Positions 34,147 through 45,894 of a DNA stretch of 64,000 nt are shown here, piece by piece. This DNA is from Anisodus tanguticus (lineage: Eukaryota > Streptophyta > Magnoliopsida > Solanales > Solanaceae), in assembly GCA_034509755.1 (NCBI GenBank), contig CM067539.1, positions 63,560,513 through 63,624,512 on the forward strand. Direction: 5' to 3'. The stretch's first letter is position 1, and each line of letters opens with the position of its first letter. A model generated the notes under the pieces. It saw nothing but the letters and a program-made list of their open reading frames with translations, was not told where the DNA came from and did not search any database. The position numbers were made by a program, and so were the translations under genes.

Positions 34147-34800
34147 TCGGGTCGGTTTGGTTTCAGTTTTGTCTTTTGTTAGTTAAAACCAAATCAAACC
34201 TATTATGGTCGGATTTTTTTTTTCAACACCAAACCAAATCAAATCAAACCACTAGTAGGTTTTTTTTTCGAATTTGGTTCGGTCTGTCTGTTTTCTTTAT
34301 ACACCCCTACCCCTGCCATTACACAAATGGTTCAAATATACTCTTTTCGCTAAAAGATTTTTTTAAGAAAATTATTTAGCTTATTTTTTAATTAAAAAAA
34401 GTGCCACGAGGCTTTAAAAAATAAGTCTACCTATTTCTTTTTAGTAGAATTATTTTTTTAAAGCCACGTGAATATTTTTATTTCTAGTGGATCGGGTCTG
34501 GTTCATTTAAAAAATAAGTCTACCCATATTTTAAATGAACCAGACCCAACTCACCAGAAAAAAAATTACCACGTACCTTTAAAAAATAAGTCTACTAAAA
34601 AATGGATAGACTTTTTTTAAAAGCCACGTGATATTTCTTTAATTAAAAAAATAAGCTAAATGATTTTCTTATAATATTCCCTCAACAAAATGGTATATTT
34701 GCACCATTTGTGTAATAGCATGGCTATATATGCATCACCATTTTAACGAGGGATATATTTGCTCTATATCTCAAAGTTGAGGGATATATTTGCACCTTTT
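33407..34800. mobile_element. Foldback (long inverted repeat) element with a nested hAT
   Basis: The ends are inverse copies: aaaggtgcaaatatacccct at the left and, at the right, gagggatatatttgcaccttt. The match continues through both arms to a centre near 34517, where gatcgggtctggttcatt faces aatgaaccagacccaact. Without the hAT insert the element is about 600 bp and almost entirely palindromic. No transposase is seen and no target-site duplication could be fixed; a Mutator-like or other foldback MITE is possible. Confidence 0.82.
33521..34309. mobile_element. Non-autonomous hAT in the left arm of the foldback
   Basis: A 789-bp unit bounded by the 8-bp duplication cccctgcc (33513-33520 and 34310-34317). 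Ends taggggatgta and tacacccta-type inverse (taggggtgta). Both subterminal zones carry ggtttggtt/aaccaaacc repeats. An (AT)n run lies at about 34111-34141. No transposase is encoded. Confidence 0.9.
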
Positions 34801-34802
34801 TT

Positions 34803-36888
34803 CTTTAAATTATTCATACCATGAAACTGCCCAACTAGCTAGCTTGCCAGGTCCATTTGAGCAACTAACAATTACATGTGCATATAGTAGAAATTGGTTT
34901 TCATCTCATATATCAAATCAAACGAGTCGTTAATGTTCAAGGGAATGTATTAGTAGAACTTTTGACAATACTATGCTCGTATAATGATTAATGGAAAAGA
35001 GAACACCGTCTCATAATTACTCGTTTTGCTGGAATATCAACTTGAATTATTTACGTAAAATAAAATATTTTTTGCCATTATATATCTAATTAAAGAGCTT
35101 CACAATTGAATCCCCTTTGTCGAAATATTCTATTGTGTAAATAGGATAAAATAAACCTTTTGTGTATATATGAATTGTTAAATTTCTTTGATGGTTAATT
35201 TAAATTTTCAAATTAAAATTTCTGACTCTTTCACTATCAAATCATTCATAATTCCACCAGGCATTGCCAAATATCAACAGACCAAAGTGCCCATGCAATA
35301 TATGATAAATATTTTAAATTAAAAATTGCAAGAACTGGCCATGTATTTGACAACTAAATTAAAGGTATTTAGGTTTTAACTGGATAGATGATATTTTTTT
35401 AAAGCCACAAATTAAAATCAATGAATTCTCCTCGAATAAAAATAGAAGCAACGACAAGCCAATAAATAAAGTAAGATAATATCTTGTCTTGAAATGAGAC
35501 AAAAACATGCTGCATAGCTTATGTAAAATGCTGCTATGGAAACCCCACAACCTATTTGGATAAATAAAAACAAGATAATATATTTAATTCAACTTAGGAT
35601 AAATTAAAAGAAATAACTTCTACTTTGTTGATTAACGTGAGACTTCAATCTAAAAAATGGTTTATAGCACAAAGTTTAATTAGAAGGTTCGCCGCTCAGA
35701 AAAAGAATCTTGGCTCTGAGATTAAGGCCAACATATAATTTTATTAATTAGCAACAGCTTCATCTTTGAATAAAATTATAATATAAGATATTTTTGCAAC
35801 GTTAAATTGGATGACGATACTTAGTTTTTGTTATTTTATTTAATTATTATTATTTCTATTAACAATATTGCCATATAAACACTCGATTTTTGGGAGAGAG
35901 AGCACAAATAGTGGAGCATATTATGCTAGGCTGTATCCATAAATTTGTTGGTTTTGTGGTCCTTGGATTTTATGAAATCGTGTATCCATCGACGGTTGAT
36001 CTATTTATTCCTTATCTACTCCTCTATTACTTTTCTTATTCTATATTAATTTAATTTTTTTGAGTACATGAGTGATGAATGAGGCGTGATTTTCACTAAC
36101 TAATTCAAAATATTTAAAAGTAAACACATGAAAAAGTCAAATAAATTCAAATACTCTCATATGAACCCCATGTGCTCCTAACTTAACCCATGAGCCAATT
36201 AATATATAACTGTTAATACAATCATAAACTTCAATTTGTTTTTAGGATTTATTACATGTTACGACAACAACATTAGAGGAGTCAGGATTTAATTTTTATG
36301 AATTTTAATTATAGGACAACCACCTCAGGTGTTTAGAGACAGACACAAGTTGTGCATTACTAAATAATGTTTTCTTTTGTAATTTTGACTTATAGTTTCA
36401 CAAATTTTGAAAATAAACCGACATTTTAAATTTACCTTCGACATATCGCATTTTAATATAAAGAACCAAATGCATGATCTTTACATAACCTTTGTATTCA
36501 TCCCATACTCAGACGGTTTTCACAAAGTTGTTGGAAGTTGGAAATGGTGAACTAAGTAGAGTTATACGTTGTTTTGCTATCAACCAAAGCCAACATGCCC
36601 AACAAAGACAATAACTTGGTGTTTACTAGGTATTTTAAAGAACGAGGTAGCCGGCTTGGGAGTTTGGGAATAATAAGAGAGGGAGGTTAAAGATACATTA
36701 TTTTTCTTCTTAATTTTCTTGCAAAAATAACTTTATATATAGGTAAGAGAATTAGTACCAGAGATAACTTTGTTAGGGAGTGTTTTACCCCTAATGTGAA
36801 ATTTTCCGACACAAACCTAGATTTAGTTGAATCTCAATATAGATATCGAACGTCGGATGGGAAACAAAAAAACAGAAATAACTTGAAG
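34803..36888. other. AT-rich intergenic DNA
   Basis: Apart from the end of the local duplication (to about 34880), I see nothing coding and no clear repeat in these two kilobases. Confidence 0.5.
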
Positions 36889-36896
36889 CAAATAAC

Positions 36897-37767
36897 CCGT
36901 GCCAGCTCAACCATAAGGCAACTAAAGTCATTGCTTAAGGCCCAAATCTTTTGAGGGCCCCATATTTTTCTAAATTTATCCTATATATTTATTTTTTTTA
37001 AAAAAATTGTGTATATGTTTTGTGTTTTTGGGGGAAAGTAAAAAAAGAAAAAACCTTTTAATGTGGGGACTCTTGCACTAATTGGGGAATGAAATAATTT
37101 CTAAATACTTGTAATATCCTTTCTTCAGTGAGTACTTATTTTGTTGTCTCATTTATTATTTCTATATATTTATTTTTTTCATCCTCCCTTTTACTATTGT
37201 TATTCTCAAAACCTTTTTAAGTCTCCCAATTCCCAAAGGACCGCAAAACTTAATGTGTTTGCTTACAAAAATCAAGACTTCTTTTGGTGTCTTTTTCAAA
37301 AATTCAAGCATTGCAACAAGCGAGCATTATATTGAAGCATTGCACCACTATTTTGATATTATTGTATCAACTTATCAAATTATTGAGCTATATATTATCA
37401 TTCTAACTTTATATTATATTTTTTCATTAAAAATTTGTTATTGTTGATATTCTTGTTTTAGTTATTATTAGAATTTATTCAATTTAAATATGTCAAACTA
37501 AAAAATATGAATTCGGTTATGCAAAAGGAGAAAAAAGAGAAAATTTGAAGAACTAATTAATTTGGATTAACAACATAATCAATTGAATATGAATTATTAG
37601 AAGAAATCGATTTTACAAAACTAATAATTAATGACTTCACATCTGAAAAAGCTAGAAAAGTAAATTTTAAATAAAATATATACAACCATCTTTCCTTTTT
37701 AAAAAAAAAATTAAGGCCTCTCTCAGAAGTTTGGCTTTAGGCCTCCAATTTGGTTGAGTCGGCCCTA
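36897..37767 (+). mobile_element. Deletion derivative of a DUF4371-type hAT transposon
   Basis: Bounded by the 8-bp duplication caaataac (36889-36896 and 37768-37775). The ends share gccagctcaacc and, read inward from the right, gccgactcaacc, and both subterminal zones carry aaggcc/ggcctc motifs. A decayed plus-strand stretch at 37490-37690 reads KYEFGYAKGEKRENLK and LLEEIDFTKLIINDF, then KARKVNF, patterns I recognise from plant hAT-like transposases with a TTF/DUF4371 layout. The catalytic body is absent. Confidence 0.75.
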
Positions 37768-37974
37768 CAAATAACGAATCAAATTAACTAAAGTTCAAAC
37801 GAGAATTAAGATCAAATTAATAGTCTGTTTGGTCAAACTTCTAAATTTGCTTATTTTGAAAAGTGTTTTTTTAAAAAAAATAATTTTGAAAAGTAATAGT
37901 TTGTGTTGGCTTTTTAAAAGCGATTCCAAAAATATTAGAGCAGTAATTGTGCTTGTTCTAAAACTTGACCAAAC

Positions 37975-40900
37975 TAAGGCTGGCCAGTGGGACGGGACGG
38001 GATTTGGGGGGACGGTGGAGTGGGTCGGGATCGGGATAGGTGGGACAGAGGGGGAAGGGATTATGGGGACGGGAAATGGTCTCATCTCGTCCCACATCCC
38101 GCTATCAAAGGGGACGGGACGGAAGGGAAGGGGGATTTGGGGGAACTTTTAATATTTTTTTTCTAGACACTTAATTTAAAAAATATATATTTAAACACTT
38201 AAATAATTGAACAAGATAGTGAAAAAAAATATCCCAAGGCTAATTGCCTCTTATATTATTTAATAGAAATATGATTTTTTTTTGTAATACAATTTTAAAA
38301 TTGCAACTTTATTTTGTAGTTCAAAAATTGCAAATCACATAGTAAAATTGGAATTAAAAAAATTACATATGCAACCATCTAATTTTCTGACAATCTCTTG
38401 AGGATCTTCTATTGGAATTGGAATTTGTTGATCAAATTGTTCAACGTCGCTTCCTGCTCCCTCGGATAAGATTTCGTTGTAATTGTAGTCGTCTTCTTCA
38501 TTGATCTATGGTTGACCGTACCTTATACGCTCCGCTATAATTCAATCTCTAAATCAAACTGCAATATTCAAATTGTCTCCCGCCAATGAGTGTCTCTGTG
38601 TCTGTGCTCTCCTATTTGAAATCTTCTAGCAGAAAAATCGCTTTTAGAAGCTGTAGATGACGCTTGAATACTCAACACATCTCGGTCCATCTTTGATAGA
38701 GTCGGAAATGTCTTTTCATTCTCCCTCCAGTATTTCAGCAAGTCTTCACGGCCATTTTCATTAACAATTGATTCGAACGGTACAATACCCTACAAAACAT
38801 AAACATCAAACTCAATAATTTGTGAAGCACTTGAATCACTATACATTCTATTTCGAAGGCCTTGAATACTTGAAGCAGAAACCACATGTTTTTTATAAGG
38901 TTGAAGTGAAGTAGAAGAAGATGGTACAAAAGCCGGTTGATTATTTGTACTTTGTTCTTGGTAATACATATATATAGTTTTGCATTGTGTTTGTATGCTA
39001 GAGATAACATCTTTTTTAGTTGGTTCTTCAGTTGTTCTGTTGGAAGTATGTCTAGGCATTCATAAATCGTTTCAATAAGGGGATTACAACCGTCTACTTT
39101 AACAATAGGATTTAATACATCGCCAATGAAATAAATAATGGGAATAGAAAAAAAAATATTTTAAATTTTACAAACATTTTTGTAATAGATGGAGCGTAAG
39201 TTGGGTTTTTCATATATTTATTAAATAACAAAAATATTAGAGCTATATAAAATAACATAGATGAAATAGTAGGATAATAAATATCAGAAAATTCCTAAGT
39301 AGCTAGAAACAATTTCTCTAAGAATACAATAAGTTCCAAAATTTTATCCCAATCATCATCTACAAGCATATCCGAAGGATTTTGATTATAGGCGTTAAAT
39401 AATAAAGTTATAGGTCTTCTATACTCGTGAGCAACAATTAATTGTTCATACAAAGAATTTCACCTAGTTGCAACTTCTTCTGAAATTTTTCTATAAGGTA
39501 ATTCACAATTATGGCATGTTTTTTTAAACTCTTTGCGTCTTTGTATTTTATTACCTTTAAAAATAAAGTTGATAGCAAATTGTACTTTATCAAGGATGTT
39601 TTTTAAAGATTTTAGGTCATCCTTTACAACTAAGTTATAAAATATGACATGCACATCTAACATGAAAAAAACCGAAAAAGATGGAGTACATCGAGTTTGT
39701 AAAATGTTTACATCATAATCATTAGAAGAAACATTATCTAATGTAATAGTCATAATTTTATCAGTAATTCCATAATATTCACTAATTTCATGAATATTTC
39801 TTGAAATAAAAATTTCAATGCGCCTTTATCAATATATCTATATGCTATTATGCGTTTTTGCATAGACCAATTGTGATCTATCCAATGACATGTAACTGTT
39901 AAATAATAATTATCATTAGTACTACGGCCTATGTTAGAAGTGATAGCCACTTTGCCATTAAAATGATACAATGCATAACGTAATTATTGTTGATATTCAT
40001 GTGCAAATTTAAAAATATCTCTTCTAATAGTTGATCTAGGAAAACCGTTAAAAGCAGGATTATATGTTTCTCAAATGTAATGAATAAAATCAGGAGAGGA
40101 AGGAAATGAATAAGGCAAACCCTCCAGAACAACTAATTTTGCTAAATTTCCCCGATTTTTGTGTTTATCATATTTCGGACCTATAACTCCCCCCGTTATC
40201 GGGTTAGTTCGACCCTGTACTTGGTCGGGGACACTATGTGAACCTTGTCCTGACTCAGAAGGCATTTGTACACCCGTTTTTTCAGCCAAGTATTGGTTAT
40301 ACCTTGCTTTGTGATCCTTTTCCACATGTTTCATTAAACCTCCTGTCCCACCTTGATCTTTTCTAATTTTAAATTTATAAACTTCGCGACAAATAAAAAA
40401 TCTCATGCATGTGATTTTAATTTTCGTTGTTTTTGGCCTCTTCTCATACTAGGGGAAATAGGAGGGATTCCAGTTTCAGCCTCAAACTCAGTCTGAGCCT
40501 GAGGTGGAGTTGCACTAGTGAGTGTGTTATCTAACTTATCTTCTAATTCATTTTCTAAATCATAGTCTGGTTCAGATGCAGAATATACCTCATGATCTAA
40601 TGATATATTAATATCAACATTAAAAAGTTCAGTTTCATCTACATGAGTGAAATTATCATAATTATGGTTACTAGAAGATGCACCCTTACCCCTGCAACCC
40701 CTTCTACTTCTATCAGAAAAACGTCAACTTCGTTCCATTATAATTAAGCAAATAAAGAAATAAAGTTAATAAAATTAAGTACGATAATTAAAATTAAACA
40801 ATAATAATTTAAATAAAAGAAGGAACGAGTGTACCAAACGCCGACGTGTAATCGAGGTTGAAAATTAAAACTTTGCTCGATGATCCTCAAGCTTGTTGCC

Positions 40901-41395
40901 AACTTCACTCCCAATTTTTGAACTTTGATAGAAATTACCAAATAAAATATGATATTTAGTGTGCAATTTAGACTTGTAGAGAGAGAGAGAGAGAGATTAG
41001 AGAGATGGTAGGAAGATTTGTGAGAAAAATGAAGAGGAAAATGAGGTATTTATAGTTGAGAAATAGTGTTAATGTGTAAATATACTAACTTAGGGGTTAA
41101 AAATAAATATTAAGGGGGTAGGGGGATTTATGGGGTGTTGGGGGGCCAAAATGGTTGTTTTTAGCCGTTGCCAACAGCTATAATTACAAATGATCGTTTG
41201 TGCAACGGTTACATTCTGCAAACGGGATGGGACGGATCGGGATGGGTCGGGACCGGGATAGGCGGGACCAGCCCTAGGCCTGTCCCGATTTCGAACCCGA
41301 ATAGCGACAATCCCCATCCCATAATTTACCTAGCGGGATCGGGACGGGACGGAGCGGGGCGGGATCGGGACATCCCAGCCCACTGGACAACCCTA
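37975..41395 (-). mobile_element. hAT transposon with decayed transposase
   Basis: A 3,421-bp element bounded by a perfect 8-bp duplication, gaccaaac (37967-37974 and 41396-41403). Terminal inverted repeats are taaggctggccagtggg at the left and tagggttgtccagtggg at the right. Subterminal zones are crowded with gggacggg/gggatcggg motifs. The transposase lies on the minus strand at about 40739-38540. A (GA)n run near 40978-40996 lies upstream of it. Length and layout are those of a full autonomous hAT, so this was once complete. Confidence 0.93.
38540..40739 (-). pseudogene. hAT transposase (BED zinc finger, RNase-H-like core, hATC) pseudogene
   Basis: It starts near 40739 with MERS, then an acidic N-terminal part, a BED-type zinc finger (ICREVYKFKIRKDQGG, then LMKHVEKDH, 40310-40406), the core (KYDKHKNRGNLAKLV, HFNGKVAITSNIGRS, HWIDHNWSMQKRIIAY, MTITLDNVSSNDYDV near 39700-39950), and the C-terminal dimerisation domain (FESIVNENGREDLLKYW, TFPTLSKMDRDVLSI, 38560-38790). 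Stops and frameshifts break every domain, including a TGA at the fifth codon and others before and after the zinc finger. No functional transposase can be produced. Confidence 0.9.
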
Positions 41396-41403
41396 GACCA
41401 AAC

Positions 41404-41880
41404 ACCTTATAAATTTGTGTGAAATCTAATTTTTCAAACTTTTTCCTACTTGAATTAAGATTCACATCGAAGTACCTAGTTCATGTCACATTCTAACCAT
41501 ACTACAATGTTCGTTTTATTCGTTAATCATTAAACACTCTAGGTGCAATACTCAATAGCCTGCTTTTAAAAACCACAATTTGATTAAAATTTAAAACCAT
41601 CAAATAATAGATAATTTGAATGTTGATCCCAGAAAACAAACAAATCCAGGGGCCTTTAATCTGCAGGCTCTAAGCTGTCAATGAATCTATAATAAAACAA
41701 GAAATGATTCTTCATTTTAATTTTAAAATTCGAGGTCATCTTCTCTGTTAATGACAATTAATTAGAGCTTCATTTCCAAGAAAGATAAATTAAAGTTTCA
41801 CTGTAAATAAAATACAATGACCAAACACAAATGGTATAGAACTTGGTGCCCCTCAGTTTTTTTTTTTAATTGTTGTAGTT
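41404..41880. other. Intergenic DNA
   Basis: AT-rich; nothing recognised between the hAT element and the MITE. Confidence 0.5.
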
Positions 41881-41881
41881 A

Positions 41882-42155
41882 CTCCCTCCGTCTCAAATTA
41901 TTTATCGTTTTTTTTTTGACACACCCCTTAAGAAATATTAATTAAGAGGGATATTTGACCTACTTTATCCTTATTTATATCTGAGTTATAATCTCCCTTC
42001 ATTAAATGTTTAGTCTATTTTATGTGTCATCTTCATTAATGACAAAGAGTAGAATAGAGAAAAAATCATTAATTGTGCCTTCAACTTCTAAAACGACAAA
42101 TAAATTGAGATAACTATTTTTAGTAACCACGAAAAATAATTTGAGACGGAGGGAG
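41882..42155. mobile_element. Stowaway-type (Tc1/mariner) MITE
   Basis: 274 bp with terminal inverted repeats ctccctccgtctcaaattat and ataatttgagacggagggag, flanked by TA dinucleotides. This is the classical Stowaway signature. A (TA)n run follows at 42161-42180. Confidence 0.95.
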
Positions 42156-42716
42156 TAAAATATATATATATATATATATAGTGTTTGCTTCTGATGCTTT
42201 CTTGTATGGGCTAAGGCCCAATAATATATCTGTCATGCATAATGAATCATGGACCCAATTCGTGGTACACTGTTACATAGTCCATAGAGTGATAGTCAAA
42301 TTAAAAAGGTCCATGTGTATCTTCTTTTTTCTCAGATCATGGAAGGCTATCGTGTCGTTTAAGGTAATATAATCGACTTTCATGTTAAATATATAGTTGG
42401 ACCTTGTTATTGTGCCAAAAAAGATATTATAACCACCACCATGAGCCTTTCACAATTGTTGACATGTCTCAGACCGGGAAAGACGTTCTTCAAGACAGAA
42501 CATAGGTACATACTGGATCATCTTACAATCTTATCTGGACAAAAACGTATCTTTCCTAAGTGTGATGATAAAAAAAAAACGAAAGACATTTAAGAATACA
42601 AAAGATCTTATTAAGAAACTCTATCCCGCGACTTCTTCTTTTTCTCTTTCTTCTCTCCGTCACACATATAGAGATAAATAGGTGTGCATGCAGGCACACA
42701 TTTAGGGTTCCACAAC

Positions 42717-42760
42717 CACAACATATTCAGTGTAGTCTCACAAGTGGGGTCTGAATTCTA
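42717..42760 (-). mobile_element. RTE-LINE 3' tail scrap
   Basis: cacaacatattcagtgtagt, then ctcacaagtggggtctga matches the first 45 or so bases of the LINE tail. It has no further homology. Confidence 0.7.
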
Positions 42761-43250
42761 AGGATTGTTTATCGCTGAAAAAATTTAGTCTTACTAGAAT
42801 ACCCGAGTACATGTAAAAAAAAAACCTCTTCATGATCAAAAACCGAAATATATTTTTTCTAGAATATTAGTCGTTTCAGAAAATTAGATACTTCTAAAAT
42901 ATTTGATATTGTAAAATAGTGATTATTTCTTCTATTTCCGACCGCCTTTAATACTAAAACCATTAGATGATTTTTCTAAAGGATTAGAAAAAAATAAAAT
43001 AAAATAATCTTGACAATGGGATCCCCATTACATTTCCAGGAAGATAAGAGCAAACAAAGACTTTATTAACTAGTTCTGGGAATTTGCAAGCAAAGAGACT
43101 TATGAATCTGAATCTGAGATATATGAACTGTCAAAATAGTGCTACAAGCTTGTACCTATCTTTTCTCTTTGGAGTGTCAACTTATTGCATTGAATGCTAA
43201 AGTATATGCAATCAAGGAATCAACCAATAACTTGTGACCACACTAGGGAC
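42761..43250. other. Intergenic DNA
   Basis: AT-rich; nothing recognised. Confidence 0.5.
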
Positions 43251-43254
43251 TTGT

Positions 43255-43690
43255 TAATTAATTTCTAGCCCTTTTGAGTGGAGGTGGGGAAGAGAGAATG
43301 AGATGAATTCAGAATTTAAAATTTATGGATTTGAAATGTTACTGAACCTATCAATCATTTGAGTTACTAGCTCTTTTGGGTTGGGTGGAGAGAAGACTAG
43401 TAGAGTGAGATTTAAGATTTAAATTTTATAGGTTCAAATTGTTACTAAACCCATTGATCATTTGAGTTACTAACCGGAAAGACGAATAGAGTCGGTTTGA
43501 GGAGTTGAGATTGATGCGTTTGGAATGTTACTGAACCCATTGATCATTTGAGTATTACTAGGTTCAATGCTCAATATTTGTATGTAATTGATATATTTCT
43601 TAACATATAGAGTTCGAGCAAAGTTACTGAGTTCGGTTGAACTTGTAGCTTTAATTGTGCATCTGTTTGAAGACGACGAGGAGGGGAGTG
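43255..43690. repeat. Local tandem repeat, three diverged units of about 90-110 bp
   Basis: Three copies share gttactgaacc/gttactaaaccc, then attgatcatttgagt, then tactag, near 43340, 43440 and 43530. The following stretch (tactgagttcggttgaactt, 43626-43645) belongs to the dispersed repeat also seen at 21228-21398. Confidence 0.65.
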
Positions 43691-43759
43691 GATAAGGTAA
43701 AAATTTATTAGCATCTATACCAATTCGATAAATTTAAGATTAGTATCTTTCAAATAAAA

Positions 43760-43935
43760 AAGGCCAGTCCGGTGCACGAAGCTCCTGCTATGCGCGGGGT
43801 TCCAGGAAGGGCCGGACCACAAGGATCTATTATACGCAACCTTACCTTGCATTTCTGTAATAGGTTGGTTCCACGGCTTGAACCTGTAACCTCCTGGTTA
43901 TTATGTATTAACACCTTAAATTTAAACCGCTAAAA
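43760..43935 (-). mobile_element. tRNA-derived SINE
   Basis: gccagtccggtgcacgaagc, gctatgcgcggggttccagg and ggatctattatacgcaacct match a dispersed Solanaceae SINE body. On the minus strand, ggttcaagccgtgg at about 43872-43885 is a polymerase III B box. The A-box end is degenerate. A second truncated copy lies at 51087-51145. Confidence 0.65.
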
Positions 43936-44089
43936 TTAAACTGTTCGATTTGGTGTAAATATTGATTATGAATAAATGCTTATCAGCTGGATAACGTGGA
44001 CGACTAAATGACTACTTAGATGTTTATTATATGTTCTGGGTAAGTTAAACTTCTGTATATTGGTATTTGACTGCGTACAATATATTTTA

Positions 44090-45265
44090 TGTTGGATATG
44101 CAAAGCAATACGGGAAGTAAATAAATATTATAAGTGTTCGAAAGGATAAACAAACAAGCCAATATTCAGAACTGTCGCAAGTTTGTTGAGTCTTGAATCT
44201 TGATAACCTGAAATCAAGAAACACTAAATCTGGATTGTTACAATCGTAAATAGTCGAGTCGAGAGATGACTCTCTGTCTTTAAGATAAGATTGCCCCGTA
44301 TATATATTTTTACGTTAACGGGAAATAGTCTCCCAAGATAAAACAACAACTAATCAACACTACAAAGCAAATAGGTTGATTCTGACGAAGAAAGCAAATA
44401 CAAAATGACTTGCTGAAGAATGAAAAAGTAAGGAAGAGTTTCTGTTTTTTGACACTGTTTCTGCTCACGTTTTTTGACAGAATCTGTGTTGTTTTTCTCT
44501 TCTGTTTGTCTCTGTGTGTATATCTTGTTGTCTCATTTTCTGTCTCCCACAATTGAGCCAAAAGGCTCCAATATATAGAATAAGGGGAGGGACTCCTCAA
44601 CTGCCAAGTAATGACTGTTTATGGCCATTGAAGGAGAGAGTTAATTAGCCAAGTAATGACTGTTTATAGAGGGAGTTAATCAGCCAAGTAATGGCTGGTT
44701 AATGTGAAATAACGCTCCAAAAATCAACCCAACGGTAGGCAGAAACTTTCTGCCTTCCGTCGTTCCCAATTTCATCTTTTCAGAACCTCTATGGACCAAA
44801 CTGTAAATATTAAACAATTTGGGGTCCCACAGAAGAAGCCCAAAGCCCACGACCCGTGACCCGTGACCTGAGCCCGGACCGGACGTGCAGCGGTGGCGCG
44901 CGTGTGGGCTTAGCTTCGAACCAAAGCACATCTAGGTCCTCTCTCCTTCAAACACATGGATTACCCTTTGGGGTCTCAAACCTTTAGCCAATTTTGAGAC
45001 TTATAAAGAGAACAATTCTTCCTTTTTCCACCGATGTGGTAGATTTGTCCGACACCATATTTCCATGCCTCAAACACCTTACTCCGTGGACCAATATCTC
45101 TTTCATTTCTCAATGAAATTTCACGATCCTTGGCCCTACGGTCATCTACTCACTTAGTAGATTATGCATGTGTGAAGAGACAAAGCCTCCAACATACGGA
45201 ACCCTAGTGTTTAAGTCATTAAATACGGGTGAACGCACCTCCCCACCAAAGGCAAATTTCCAACA
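44090..45265 (-). mobile_element. Solo LTR of the long-LTR copia family
   Basis: 1,176 bp, tgttggatatg to ttccaaca, flanked by a perfect 5-bp duplication tttta (44085-44089 and 45266-45270). It is homologous end to end with the LTRs at 25664, 30769, 51449 and 56849. No interior sequence remains, so it arose by recombination between two LTRs of one element. Confidence 0.93.
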
Positions 45266-45894
45266 TTTTATATTAATCTTATAATTAGTCTCGAATGCAA
45301 CAGAAAATGTTAACACTTATAGTTTACAACCATATATTTTATGTAACTGAAATTACTTAGAAGAACATAAAAGCATCAAATAGTTTTATTATATTTATGA
45401 TTAGTCTGAAATCCAACACAAACTGTTACACTTAATTGTATAAATTTGACAAAATTTAAAGAGACTTGTAGAAATTTTCTTTGTATTTCTTGATGAGAAA
45501 TCTGTACAAACTATGTGTGTATTTATACAAGTAAAAAAGCATCTATCTTATAACAATATTGCCCCTTGTCCTCATCTTATTCCTAGTTTATGTAACAAAG
45601 TCTATGAAGAATAAAAGAATACTATGCATATTATTCACAACTGCTAACACGATTTGGGCCTTGTCTTTTTCTATTGGGCTCACTTCTTTCTTCATTAACA
45701 TATTTGCACTATGAGGCCCAAGTCGTTGAGCCCATATCCAAAATAGGCTGAAGATATACCCACTTCGTGTATGTCGAAGGTTGTGTTGTCCAAACGAACC
45801 AAATTGAAAACCCTAACCTCCTCCTTCATCTTCCTTCTTGTGTGAATCACTCCATGAACAAAACCATAAAAATCTTGAAATCATGATAATAATA

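Larger units (their letters stand above)
33016..34880. repeat. Local duplication interrupted by a foldback element
   Basis: The block gtgttcttgtggtcctta, then ttttcatatc at 33017 onward and gggcaactaccaattacgtg near 33110 recur as gtgttcttgtggtcctga at 33347 and gagcaactaacaattacatg after 34858. The second copy is split by the foldback element at 33407-34800, which dates that insertion after the duplication. Confidence 0.7.
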
